Source: Cladopsammia gracilis (Eukaryota > Cnidaria > Anthozoa > Scleractinia > Dendrophylliidae). From it: DNA of 64,000 bases. Positions 35,870 to 47,129 of this stretch are shown piece by piece. The stretch lies in assembly GCA_022457155.1 (NCBI GenBank), contig JAJGOT010000239.1, positions 150,001 to 214,000 on the forward strand. Direction: 5' to 3'. Position 1 is the first letter of the stretch; each line of letters begins with the position of its first letter. The translations under genes were made by a program, and so were the position numbers. Under the pieces are notes generated by a model, which saw only the letters and a program-made list of their open reading frames with translations, was not told the DNA's origin and did no database searches.

Positions 35870-37150
35870 GATAAAGTACCACTATCAAAGATAAAATAAT
35901 ACCAGTGAATAGCTAATGAGTTCAACGATTGCCCGGCCTGTGTAATGCAAGCATGCGAGATGGCATACTAACAATGTTTTGCACAAGGTATTTAAAAGCT
36001 GCCATTCGGGAGAGAATTCTAGTGTACCTTGTATTCTTTTAAACAATCACAAAAATGAAGTGTAATGCTCCACAGTTAACTGGGGTAGTTCAGATAGGTC
36101 TAAACAGAGATTACGCTGTAGATTCTGAGTGTTTAAGCTTTGTTGGAATATATTCGGAACCGGGCGGTACGAAACATAACTGTACTTGTCGACGATTTTG
36201 CATTCAGGAACGAAAACTGTACAGGCCTTAGGGACTGGCTAAACTAGGAAACATTGTTTCTCCTAAGGTGGTTAAACTAGGAAACATTTCTTTCAGAAGA
36301 AAATTTTGCATCCGGGAAGAAATTATTTTAAATGATGTATTTTACTTGAATCAATAAGACCTTAACCGTAGCCTACCTGCATCGCCTTCGAGCCCGTGGT
36401 TTACGTAGGATTCCTTGGTTTCGGACGAAGTAAACGAGGCGTGCAGTGAAGGAACACGTCCAACCTTCAGCTTGACAGTTCCGAACGTGCGCTAAATAAC
36501 AACACGCCATGAAAAGTAGGAATCAGACAGTTTAGAGCTGTTATGCACTTTACTATAAAAACAGTAACATAAAAGGCCTTTTGATTTATGATTACGGGCA
36601 TTAAACAATAAAGCTAACTACCTTAAAGTGTATATGACAGATATTTTTTTATTTGCTTGATATTTTTTTATTTGCTTTTTTTATTAACTTCCGGTGGGTT
36701 ACAAAACCGCGCAAGAAGAAAGACTGGAAATAGTCCACTGTGACGTCAATACAAGAATGCCAGTGTCGCGGTTTATCAGTTCCTTCGTTTTTTGGTTCGT
36801 GTTGCTACAACCATAGACAACGCATCTCAATAGAACCATGTTTCCTCCTCAGGGCGCACCAAAAAATGTGAGAAACCGAGAAACCGGGACACCAGCATTC
36901 TTGTATTGACGTCACAGCGGACTATTTCCAGTCTTCCTTCTTGCGAGGTTTTGTAACCTACCGGAAGTGAAATTTCATGTTTTTAGACGGCTAAAACACG
37001 GAAAAGAAAATCGATATCGAAAAAACTCTTTTCGATTTTCTTATCAGAACGCCATGTAGATTCCATCAAGCAAATAAAAAAATATATGTCTTATACACTT
37101 TAACGAATTTATTAAACATGTCTTATCAAAAGTTTTTATATTATTAACGA
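35870..37150. repeat. dispersed repeat, copy 2, interrupted by a TTAA element
   Basis: It shares AGTTCAACGATTGCCCGGCC...GGTATTTA (35920-35996) and GAATCAGACAGTT...ATTAAACAAT (36522-36610) with copy 1 at 24197-24940, and resumes the match at 37104-37145 (ATTAAACATGTCT) after the insertion at 36623-37103. Confidence 0.6.
36623..37103. mobile_element. TTAA-bounded foldback MITE
   Basis: TTAA lies at 36623-36626 and 37100-37103. The left end AGTGTATATGACAG and the right end CTTATACACT are near-inverted, and inner blocks (GACTGGAAATAGTCC and GGACTATTTCCAGTC; ACTTCCGGTGGGTTAC and GTAACCTACCGGAAGT) pair over most of its 481 bp. Non-coding. Confidence 0.7.
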
Positions 37151-38029
37151 GGCCGATGATCGTTTAATGGCAATTGGGCTCACAATGTCTGTACAGAAAT
37201 GTTTAGAAATGGATCGAGCGAAAAACGATAGGTTTGAATTGATGTGGAGTTCGTAGACTTTCATAGAGTTTCGTATTCCAAAACCCTTTTTACAACTTCT
37301 TTTTGTTTAGTTGATTACTCTATTTAAATCAGTGTTTAGTAGGCTAATATTCTGGAAATGAGATTTCCTGACATTTTGCAGGCAATTATATTCTTGTGAA
37401 CTTCTGATGGCTCATTCTCGTCCCAGGACCTCTCCACTTTTAAAATGGCGAGGCGGTCGTAAAAAGCCCTGGACGGTCAACGTTGGATAACATCGACTGA
37501 GACCAGATTGGACACCTTATTGAGAGTTATATAACGGATTAACTGGTTGACTTTCAGTTGAGGTTGGGGTCAGCATTTTATATAGTTAAATTTAAGACTA
37601 AGCAACCCTAGAAGCTAGGTGTCACAGTGGTACGATAGGTTATGTAAGACTAAGCTTAGCTAAGGTTACAGGTGCGATCCTGAATGGGGATTTAAGATTT
37701 TCTTTTTTACACTTAAAAATTTATTGAAAATTTAAATCCCCAAGTGTCGACATTACGTTGTATAATTCTTAATAAGATGTCCGACCTACTTCACCCTATG
37801 TTACCTAATGCCGACCGCCCTGGACAAGGCTGCCAAAATATTTAAAAAACATTCTGGCGAATTTTGTCGCATAAAATGAGAAGAAACAACTTCGTTTCGT
37901 TTGAGCAACGGAAAAAACAACAGATATAGCAAACAATCGCTGGAAATAACCTTAGGAAACGCCATTTTATTGTGTGTCACGTGACGCCATCCTACTTTAA
38001 AAATCTTGGTTTTCACTGTCACGCCATAA

Positions 38030-38410
38030 AATTTTAAAATCGAAACGAATTAGTGAAAGAAGCCAATAATTTGTAATGTTATAAAAGAGTAACAAATAAA
38101 CAACTTCGCTAAGTCTCAGATCTGTGCAGTATCCCGTTGTTGAATTATTCGCCGAAGCATTCGACTCAAATTTACAGAGCTTGTATGGAAATGCCATCCC
38201 TGAGGGACACCAAGATATATTTTTTTAGAATCGAAACTATTTAGTGAAAGAAGCCAATAATTTGTAATGTTATAAAAGAGTAACAAATAAACAACTTCAC
38301 TAAGTCTCAGATCTGTGCCGTATCCCGTTGTTAAATTATTCGCCGAAGCACTCGACTCAAATTTACAGAGCTTTGTATGGAAACGCCATCTTGGTGCCCC
38401 TCGGAGGGGC
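38030..38410. repeat. about 190-bp tandem duplication
   Basis: The unit GTGAAAGAAGCCAATAATTT...ACACCAAGAT occurs at about 38030-38215 and again at 38221-38410, more than 90% alike by eye. A hairpin follows the second copy (GGTGCCCCTC, GAGGGGCACC). Short minus-strand frames here are duplicated by-products. Confidence 0.85.
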
Positions 38411-38785
38411 ACCAAGATGGCCGCCGGAAATCAATAAAAACATCTGGACTTCACTTTCGCTCTGAAAGCGATTACTTTTCTCTCGTGAACTACTATTCGT
38501 TCGCATAAACTGCCTTCCTAATACTTTAACTGCCCAAAGTGCTAAAAATCACGAGGAGAGGCCCTTGTTACGTAGGAAAAAGCTTTATTGTCACGGACGC
38601 CATGTTGGTGTCACGTAGGGTGAAAAGCCAGAAATTGAAAATGCTGTATTTTCAAAACGAAAGACGCTACCGGGTTGGAGACTTGTGAAAAGGTTTATTT
38701 TTAAGTCATCTTCAACCTGGTGGACATATAAATTCAGAAGGCATTACGATTTATGATTTTCGAATTTGATGACGTCACGTGAAAA

Positions 38786-38984
38786 CCAAGAATAGGCCAT
38801 TTGCACGATGACGTCATATGACTACAACTACCAGAATCCTTCACTTTTTGTTTTGTAGTGCAAATTAGGGCTATTGTTATTTAAACCGCACTGAGATTAC
38901 AAAATTTAAATAAGAAAGGAAAAACAAAATGAATTCTGGTAGTTGTAGTCAAATGACGCCATCGTGCAAATGGCCTATTTTGGC
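38786..38984. mobile_element. short foldback element
   Basis: ATAGGCCATTTGCACGATGA with GACTACAACTACCAGAAT on the left pairs with ATTCTGGTAGTTGTAGTC and ATCGTGCAAATGGCCTAT on the right. About 50-bp arms, non-coding. Confidence 0.7.
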
Positions 38985-39183
38985 GCCTTGTGCAGGGGTT
39001 TCTACGTTCAACTCGCCGTTTGAAAGCGGAGAAGGCCCTGGGGGCGAGGTTGTCTGAAGGCCGACGTTGAGAAGGGTGAAGAGAGCCACCTACAATGACA
39101 TTCCCTACAAAAAAAACTAACATCCTACAAATGCTTAACTCTGTCAGCAATTTTTTTTTCAAATTTTAAAACTATTTCCTCAC

Positions 39184-39330
39184 CCGAAGGGCTTTACAGG
39201 CCTCCTCCTGAGTGCTTTTCTTGAGGTTTACGCCGTTTACCTCCAGTAATTTGTCTCCCTGGTAGATTGTGCCCTCCCTGTATGCAATGCCGTCCTCAGA
39301 CTTAACAAGGTGGATAGAAACAGGATAAGA
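39184..39330 (-). CDS. PDZ gene, exon with second half of a PDZ domain
   Basis: A 147-bp exon, phase 0 at both ends, with acceptor TTTTAG (right edge 39330) and donor CGG|GTGAGG (left edge 39184). It encodes 49 residues: SYPVSIHLVK, then IYQGDKLLEVNG, then QEEACKALR. GDxLLEVNG followed by an A-L helix is the centre of a PDZ fold. The GLGF-loop exon that should precede it was not found; the candidates at 40292 and 40411 lack GLGF. Read with the exons at 42162-47128, it would be a second PDZ of the same protein. Confidence 0.78.
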
Positions 39331-39571
39331 CTAAAATTGCTAACACGCTCGTTATACAATTAAACTGTTATCCTTGGAGTGAAAAATGTGATGAACTTAT
39401 GTAAAATGGTTTTCTGCTTTCTTCATTTCTCGAGGGAACCAAGAAAGCGCATGCCAAGACACCCAAAACTAAATTACTGTTCAGTACTGTTAACCCTTCG
39501 ACGTACACGGAAACTTATATCCCCAACGTGGGTTTTTTGCGGTGTTAAAATATTTTGTAAACATTTTAATC

Positions 39572-39757
39572 ATATGTATAGGTAATCATACGGTTTTGAG
39601 TTCAACTTGGGATTAATTTGCACGAGTGAGTTTTTCCAAAAAGCTCAAAATTGCACAAGCCGCTTCGGCGAGTGCAATTTGAGCTTTTTGAAAAACTCAC
39701 GAGTGCAAATTAATCCCAAATTGAACGACAAAACCGTATGATTACTTATACATGAAA
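39572..39757. repeat. long foldback (hairpin) with adjacent triplicated motif
   Basis: Arms of about 83 bp (39572-39654 and 39674-39756; for example GGGATTAATTTGCACGAGTG) are reverse complements with one-base slips around a 19-bp loop containing GCCGCTTCGGCG. From 39862, TTTGCACTGGTGTTACACTT repeats three times (to about 39922). Non-coding. Confidence 0.85.
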
Positions 39758-40291
39758 AAAATTGCATCCATTTTTGTTTGGAATTTTTTTTTTTTTGGCC
39801 AATTTTTTTTTTCTTTTTTGTGGCAAAAAAAAAAAGAAAAATTTTTTTTTTCGATTTGTAATTTGCACTGGTGTTACACTTTTTGCACCGGTGTTACACG
39901 TTTTGCACTGGTGTTACACTTGAACTGCACTGCTCTTAGCCAACCAGAATCGAGTAAATTTTTTCATGTATATTATTAGATAGATAATCTGTGATGTGCT
40001 TTACAAGATAAGGTAAATATTATGGAGGAATTGGTAGCCTGTATTCATAAAATTCATGTGAACTGAAAACATTTAACTTCTTTCTTCACTTATGTCCAGA
40101 AATGCAGACCAGTATTGTTTAACGAGTACTTCATATTTGACAGAGTCGTTGGTCGTTTTCATATTGCTTCATAGGTGACAGACTTTTGCCTGTTTCGGTA
40201 AACTTCTATAGGTGAGGACACTAAATGATGCCAGTCATGGAGTAGCGTGGCCCCCTTTTCCTGCATTTCTGGACACATCTCTCTTTCTTAC

Positions 40292-40322
40292 CACATAAGT
40301 GACAAATACTCCCCTTTTGTCC
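40292..40322 (-). CDS. candidate 31-bp micro-exon of the PDZ gene
   Basis: It has a strong acceptor (TTTTCTTCAG) and donor (GTAAGA). Read with two bases carried in, it gives DKRGVFVTYV and leaves in phase 0, which matches the next exon (39184-39330). GVFVTYV resembles the second PDZ strand. It is too short for certainty. Confidence 0.4.
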
Positions 40323-40410
40323 CTGAAGAAAAATATATAGTTCCCGTTTAGTGATCAAGTAGCAATAATAATTACCTTTTTGGAAGGAATAAGAACAATA
40401 AAACTTTAAC

Positions 40411-40509
40411 CTGTTTTCTCTTGCGCCAGTTTGGCGTTTGGTCGTCTTAAAGGAGCCAGATGTCATAGAGATTTTAACGTTTTTGGGGCATATCGTTCCC
40501 AGATTAAAA
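40411..40509 (-). CDS. candidate linker exon of the PDZ gene
   Basis: A 99-bp open stretch with donor ACAG|GTTAAA (left edge 40411) and acceptor CTTAG (right edge 40509; an alternative at 40517). It leaves in phase 2, matching the micro-exon at 40292. The residues (ISMTSGSFKTTKRQTGAREN) have no domain. The phase does not match the end of the exon at 42162, so another exon or a different donor would be needed. Confidence 0.3.
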
Positions 40510-41052
40510 CTAAGTATCTTTGTCAAACACGATATTCTTATAGAGCACTAAGAAGAAGAAGATATCTAGTAAATTTCCAAAGACAGAATAAACCATAACA
40601 AGAGTTTTAGTGAGCTTTTCAAGACACAAGGCGCCTAACTTGAAAAAAATTGGGCATTTTCACTTGCAAAATAATTTCTAACAAAACTGGACAATTATTT
40701 TTGGGTTTCTACTGATGTAAATATGTCTTTTGGACTTTTAAAGTAACTCTGAAATGTTGACATAGCCCCTTAAAGGTATTCCTAAAAGTCCCTGTGATTT
40801 TGTTTTTCAGTATGTCTTCTTTAAGAGCATCAGCAAACGTTGTGAGTCTACAATGTATTTACTTCTTTATATTATATTAATCAGTGATCGAGTAATTATT
40901 TTAAGTGCGTACTTTCTTGCGAGAATGCTGAGTCCTATGTAATCAGTGATGGACTTCACTAACTTCACTTCAAACACCGTTGATGGCTCTGCATTTCCAG
41001 ACAACAACATTAACCGAAGAGAAGAATAAAAATATAATCAGGAGTGTGCATT

Positions 41053-41780
41053 TTAAGGTTACAGTGTACCTTCGGGGGTGTCTCCAGTATAACAGCTCTA
41101 GCGTCTTAAGATTACACTTAATATACCTAAACCCAGATATCAAATTAAAGCTTATAGAGCTGGCTATCTAAATATGGAAACCATTTGGTAATAAAATGAA
41201 TTGTCGAATTTTTTACGACGTCTAAATTCGAACGTCCGAATCAGCTTTAAAACGCTATAACTCAAAGCGATTATTATATTTTGCTAATTTGATTTGTTCT
41301 CGGGTTTCCGGACACGAAGCGCTAAAAAAACATGTCGGCTATTTTCCATATTCAATTGCAGTGAAAAGTTACAGAATATTTTCGAAAAGGGGTAAAAAAA
41401 AATTGGAATGATCGCACGGAAATGCCTCTTGACGAAAAAGTTTTGGGAATTAAGAAATTCGCCGACACGTTTTTGTTGATTATATGTTAGCCTAGCTTCT
41501 GTCCAAATTTAAGGAAAATCGAATAAATTCCCTTTGAGTTGTAGCTCTTTAAAATGTCCCAAACAAGCGAAAAATTAACTTTGAGAAAACGGCGTTTAAA
41601 AAAAACATATCGCTTAATAAACAAACTCCGCCCACAAAAGTTATACCGTCATTTCTCCGTCAATTTTCACTATTTTTCGATACTTTTTTTTTGGATGAAA
41701 GTTCATTCTGTAAACTTTATTTTAACGCCAAAAAAAAATTTTCAATAAATTTTCGATCTGAAGGTACACTGTAACCTTAA
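41053..41780. mobile_element. TTAA-bounded element in PDZ intron
   Basis: TTAA at 41053 and 41777 flanks inverted ends GGTTACAGTGTACCTTC and GAAGGTACACTGTAACC. The 728 bp between are AT-rich with no transposase. Probably a non-autonomous piggyBac- or Kolobok-type element. Confidence 0.75.
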
Positions 41781-42161
41781 GTATAAATGAATAAATAGGT
41801 GGTTGGGAAGTAGTAGAGGGGGGAATGGGGAGTTGGTAAGGTATTGGGGTTATCCAGAAATAGAAGCAATCATCATTCTTGGCCGTAAAAAGTGTGTCAT
41901 TGTAGACTCGTATGTAAAAGTACCTTTAAGGAGTTCCTTTGCAATTTTCCAAGGTCTCCCGTCACTTTGATATTACAGTCTCCCTCTCTCCCCTCTCTTC
42001 CTACCTCGCCACACCACCAATTCAATATTTGGAGCGCTGGACTGGTTGTTTGCAGGAGCGATGGTCTACCCTAGTTCCGATATTATTGATATCATAGCAA
42101 CAATAAAAATTTATTCCAGTGGGTTGGTTAGTTGTTTGGTTTTCTGAGTCCACTTTTTTAC

Positions 42162-42288
42162 CTTCAGTTGAAGTGAAAATGGCCTCAGGCTCCTCTCTCA
42201 GTATTGTTATTCTGACAGGAGATGACGCTAACCTTAAGGCAGATACGGCATTCTTATGAGTCATTGTCTGCAGACTTTCGCCGTTAAC
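42162..42288 (-). CDS. PDZ gene, exon 4: end of first PDZ
   Basis: Acceptor TTTAG (right edge 42288) and donor GAAG|GTAAAA (left edge 42162). The 127 bp enter in phase 0 and leave in phase 1. It encodes VNGESLQTMTHKNAVSALRL followed by VRITILREE, the last strand and helix of a PDZ domain. It joins exon 43143 to read GDQILE-VNGES, the classic PDZ junction. A longer reading without this donor stays open through TEGKKVDSENQTTNQPTG, so the exact end is not certain. Confidence 0.85.
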
Positions 42289-43142
42289 CTAAAGAAATGG
42301 CAAAATAGGGGTGGATTGCAAAGGGTCAAATACGACCCTGTAAATTTAGAATAAACTCAAAATAAGATTATTAGAACTGAAATATAAAATAGAATTATTA
42401 GAGAGAACCGAAGGTACTTTTTACGTAGGTCCATCAAAATCGAATTGGTAATGTGAAGGAAGGAAAAACGGAAAAAGGAGGAAAAAGGAGTAAAGCCCTT
42501 GGAGCAAGGAAATAACCAACCAATATACAACCCAAAACTGAATGCAAGACTGGCACTAGAGAAAAAGGAACGTTTAATGACCAGTATTTGAAATAATAAA
42601 AATCTAGACTGCTTTAAGGTCAGGGCTATGCTGAAACAAAATACTGTAACGAATCTTGCTCTTTTGCCCTAGTTAAAGTTCCGTCTTGCAATCAGGTTTG
42701 TTTTTATCTCGTGAATGCGCGAATCGTTGAGCTGGATATAGTATACGGAAACAGATATGCAAATTTTAACTCGCTCCATGATTTGTAAACCTATTTAATT
42801 CCCCAGTGTATTACGTCATTCAGTTGTCTAGATACTCTTGTTTCACACAATGCATATATTATGTCACGCTAAGTTGTTTTGGTCGTTTTAAATATGTTTT
42901 ACTCTTCAATTATTTGGCTCCAAACTCCTATGGAAAATTAAAATCCATCTGTGGACTAAACTTTATGTTGTTTCGTATTCACTCGAAAGCTCTTAAGAGC
43001 CCTTTGATATTTCACTGCCAATTATGTCTTGCACGAGCATAAGTCACAAATTAACAATTTTAAAAGTGTTAATTTTCACTAAGACGACATGTTTCCTGGA
43101 CACTGAAGAACATTTGTAATTACACAACTTCAGTAAACCCAC

Positions 43143-43226
43143 CTCAAGGATTTGGTCCCCAACTGCGATTCGTCCATCTTTACCGGCCGCGCCTCCTGGT
43201 TCAATGATGTTTACAACGACCCCTCC
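43143..43226 (-). CDS. PDZ gene, exon 3: core of first PDZ
   Basis: An 84-bp exon, phase 0 at both ends, with acceptor TTTTTAG and donor GAG|GTGGGT. It encodes 28 residues, GGVVVNIIEPGGAAGKDGRI then AVGDQILE: strands 2-4 and the GxAxxDGR loop of a PDZ domain. Confidence 0.88.
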
Positions 43227-43448
43227 CTAAAAAGAAACGTAACATCATAATATAATAAAATTGCAAGAAAAGAAAAATATATAATAAAACTTAATTTAAA
43301 GAACAATAATTCAAAAGATTACACAGTTAATGCCACTACCTGAAAACGCTCGTGTTGAACATCGTTTGGTGTTTATAATCGCTTTGATGCTACTTCCACT
43401 TATTGTATTGAATCGGAACTTCCCCTATCGTTAGTTAAGTTAGTAATA

Positions 43449-44514
43449 GCGGAGCTTTCGAGGGCCGAAGGCTCGCTGCGGAGCCCCATACTCATAGAAC
43501 CTATGCCCGTCATTTTTCATGGTCATGGCTAGCGGAATATTTCGTGGGCGCGTCGTGTGCCAGCCCGCCGTTGGGCAGGACTAGCTCGCGGGCGCGTATG
43601 ACGTCGTAAAACATGGGTAGGACGTCACGCAACATCCGGGATCTAAGCAATTTTGAAACCAAAGCGAGACTTTGTTTTTCGCGCGGTTACACGGCCGAAT
43701 GTCACGTCAGCTAGGAAAACAGTTTGTTTTGCTGTGTTTACTAAGCGGAGAAAACCGTTTAAATTAAAGTCGTTACTTTCCTGCGTTTCTTCGCGGTTTG
43801 CTTTTCAAGACAGGGATACTAATTAAAGATGAATTACAGTCCATACTGCGCAATCGCAGCTCGGCAATGTTTCTGAGACTCACAAACAAAGAACATTTAC
43901 TAGCGAAAATGAAAATTACGGGACAAACTTACCTTTTCCGTCATTATTAACGTCAGATGTCCTTTCCAAACAATAATAACAAGTAAAAGAACCCCAAAGT
44001 TTTCCCAAACCGACATTTCAGCTCATCGAGCTTTCGTAAACACAACGGTCGTTATGGCGGACTGACGGTTTACTCCCATTTACTCCATGTATGCTATTAC
44101 CGAAGTGTAACATATCAACAAATTCAAAACAAAAAATGAAAACAAACCCCGAGATTGCGCAGTACAGACTGTAATTTAGCTTTAAGGGATACTCAGAAGC
44201 CGCTATAGTGGAAAAAGAAGAGCTTTCAGGGAAATAACATCTGGCTACGTGGAACTTCATAGGTCTTCATACGTTTTTATCAATGTGGGAGCATTGTCAC
44301 TTCGGGTTTCAGAACTGAAGAAGCGGAGATTTCAAGAATTTCCAAGCAGTAGAGGGACTTAAAGGAAAAACAAAATACATTTTTCGATGGGAATTTATGT
44401 TGATATCAATCTGTGATTGACGTTTTCTTTGTGTTCTCGCTAGTTTTGGAGAATTGTTTATAAAACGTGCTCAAATTCAGTCGTTTTGATTTCTTTCATT
44501 GAAGACAGCTCCGC
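43449..44514. other. possible DNA element in PDZ intron
   Basis: GCGGAGCT at 43449 and AGCTCCGC at 44507 form a short inverted pair, and the left part (GCGGAGCTTTCGAGGGC, then GC-rich sequence to about 43640) is unlike the AT-rich intron around it. Eight base pairs is thin support. Confidence 0.3.
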
Positions 44515-45000
44515 AATGGTTCGCGTTTTGCTTTTAAACATAAACTTATGGATATTTGAATAACATTTTTCGAAAGAAGATTGTGTTGTCTATTTTTAAG
44601 TGTTTGTTCATTCATTACATAGGTTGAAAAGCGATTTTATGTAAACAAAACAAGACTTGGATTTTATAGTTCTAACTTCACTCGCGTGGCCTTATGCAAA
44701 TATGTTTGTGTATTTTTTTGCAATTTTGATTTCCAAATCAGTTTCTTTGACAAGTTTTGATAAGCAACAGGTGTATTTTATTTGGGAAATTAGTCGTACT
44801 AGTTATTCTAGACGGAGAAAAAGTTGTTTTTGTGAACTTTTGTACGGTCTAAATGTACTGTGCAGACGGTCGCGTAATTCTGTTTTTGATAATTGCTAAA
44901 ATTGAAAAATAGCCCAGTCGTCAATCTCCGACCTTTCACCTCAGTTAAGTTTACCATCGGCTTTCTGTTCAGAGGGCGACGCTGTTAGGCTCAGCCTATC

Positions 45001-45097
45001 TATCTATCTATCTATATATATATATATATATATATTAATATTTCCCCCTTTCACATTTTGCAAATCCCCCCCTCCCCCCACCCCCCCCCCCCCCCCA
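45001..45097. repeat. (TATC)n-(AT)n-poly-C microsatellite cluster
   Basis: Four or five ATCT units, then (AT)13 to about 45035, then a C-rich run 45067-45097. It lies in the PDZ intron between exons 3 and 2. Confidence 0.9.
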
Positions 45098-45413
45098 AAC
45101 ACTCATAGACACTCCAAACTTTAAAGCATATAATGTTCATCGATCTACAAACGAACAGTGGCACTTTCGATCACTGCAACACACCGATGAGAATCGCCGG
45201 ATATGGGCTTCCGGACCTTCATTAGTATTAGTAACTGATCCTTATTACAGAACAACACAAACAAAAGCAAATAAAATAATAGTGGAATATTATAACAACA
45301 ACAAGAATAATATTGTATTATTCGACTGTGACGTCATTTTACCTTATAAGGAAAGAGAACACGCAAAATATCCGCGCGTATAATTTTAGTCGAATAGTAA
45401 ATCCCTTATAATT

Positions 45414-45548
45414 ATTCGATGGTTTAACAGATAATACGTGCGGAAAATTTTACTCATTACTCTCATGTTTTCTCGCCCATACGGGGCTTGAAAAAAAAAT
45501 ACGCAAGTCGTAAAATATCCGCGCGTATTACCTGTTAAACCATCGAAT
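45414..45548. mobile_element. short foldback element
   Basis: ATTCGATGGTTTAACAG...ATACGTGCGG pairs with CCGCGCGTAT...CTGTTAAACCATCGAAT. Arms of about 40 bp with a 50-bp loop. An outer CCGCGCGTAT motif recurs at 45371. Confidence 0.65.
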
Positions 45549-45712
45549 ACGGTGTATGTATTATATTTGCTTCTGCATTTGTTCTTTCGTTAGAATCAGT
45601 TCACCGTTTCGTTTTTATTTTTTTCATAATTAAAACTTTCCATACTCAAACCTCATAGAGCAAAAATGGTGTATTACCGTACAGTCACCAAGCTATCAGA
45701 CTGTTTACATAC

Positions 45713-45804
45713 CAGGTAAGTGTCTGATCCGCCAACAATACCAAGCCCAAGTCCTGTAGTTTCCTTTATAATAGTGATAGTACTTTCTGTGGATTTCTTT
45801 ATAT
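45713..45804 (-). CDS. PDZ gene, exon 2: start of first PDZ
   Basis: The 92-bp exon has acceptor CCTTGCAG and donor CTG|GTATGT. Phase is 1 in, 0 out. It encodes DIKKSTESTITIIKETTGLG and then LGIVGGSDTYL: the first PDZ strand and the carboxylate-binding GLGL loop (GLGF in the family). The next residues come from exon 3 (GGVVV), giving an uninterrupted PDZ. Confidence 0.88.
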
Positions 45805-46207
45805 CTGCAAGGAAACAAATTGTACACCTCATTCCTTCACTGCTTAATCCTTTCAAGAGAAAGTACTGCTCAGTAGCTTTCATTTGAATGGTCACACTTT
45901 AGAATTTCAAACACAGACTCAAAAGTTAAAACCACCTTGTACAGCATAATAAACAGCACCACAGGAAATTACTGCCTATTGGCATACATTGTAAGTTGTT
46001 ATCATGTCCCCGTGTTCTTGAAAATAATAACATGGAATAAAATATACATATTTGCGTAACCTCTGTGAGCTGAATCACTTGTAATATACGAAATTGCTCA
46101 TTTTCCCGTCCAACATCGCCTACCAGAAAATCGGAAATAAACTGAATTGCTAACAGTAATAAAGGCAAGTTCCATAAACCGGCTTCATTAAAAAAAACAT
46201 ACTTTTT

Positions 46208-46466
46208 TAATATATATCTAATATAAATAAAGCTGGATTATTTTAAGACCAGTTTAATTTAAGGCGTAGGTGAAAGAGGGGACGTCTTCATTAAACGATG
46301 ATTAAAATGTTTCCTCTGTTACCACCGCAATATACTTTCTAATATATATCTAATATAAATAAAGCAGGAATATTTTAAGACCAGTTTAATTTAAGGCGTA
46401 GGCGAAGGAGGGGACGTCTTCATTAAACAATGATTAAAATGTTTCCTCTGTTGCCACCGCAATATA
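46208..46466. repeat. about 129-bp tandem duplication
   Basis: TAATATATATCTAATATAAA...CACCGCAATATA occurs at about 46208-46333 and 46337-46463, nearly identical by eye. Intronic and non-coding. Confidence 0.88.
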
Positions 46467-47064
46467 GACTGAATGAAAAGACACAATCAAATGACAGAAT
46501 TTGTTAACCTGACACCAAGGACACCTTGCCTTAGTTATACAAACTAAGATAAACTGTGAACAGAAAGTGCGGCATTTTCAGTAAAGGTAGTAATAAGGTC
46601 ATTGTAACATGTTGAACACCATAACGATGCATAAATGTTGCGTGCGCATGTAAACATACGTTCAGACAATCAAATCAGGCGAACGTTGTACTGTTGATAC
46701 CCGGCGAAACATTTATCATCCTCATGTTCAATTTTGTTGCCGCTCAACCGGCGGTTTATTTTCTTCGCTGATATTTGTAGACTGTAGAACGTATACATTT
46801 CATGCGGCTTCTTTAGGATAGATTACTACGAAACCTCAACCAAGTAGCGTTAAAGTTGCGTGGATTGTTGCGACATAGCTATAAAGGATTTAATCAGTCC
46901 GCTTTATTTTGCACTGTCTTTAGTCTGATTTTAAACCTTGGTGAGACTACTCTTGAATTGATAATCAAGTGATGTTTGTGCTCTACAAAAATGGAGTCAC
47001 CTTTTGCTTTTAGTTGCATTTGTCTTCCTAGTGTATTAGTATTAAGGTTTATTTAAGCACATAC

Positions 47065-47128
47065 CTTTTGTTAAAGTCATTTTGGACACAGGAGCCATTG
47101 GTATTCTGTCGCCGCAGAATTTCAGCAT
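47065..47128 (-). CDS. PDZ gene, first coding exon
   Basis: ATG at 47128 is the first ATG after an in-frame TAA about 20 codons upstream. It encodes MLKFCGDRIP and MAPVSKMTLTK and ends AAAG|GTATGT in phase 1, exactly the phase needed by exon 2 (G+AT gives D). With exons 45713, 43143 and 42162 this gives a start followed by a complete PDZ domain at about residues 30-100. PDZ domains bind C-terminal peptides of membrane partners, so the product is probably a cytoplasmic scaffold. I cannot name the family (MPDZ/PATJ-like is one possibility). Confidence 0.7.
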
Positions 47129-47129
47129 A

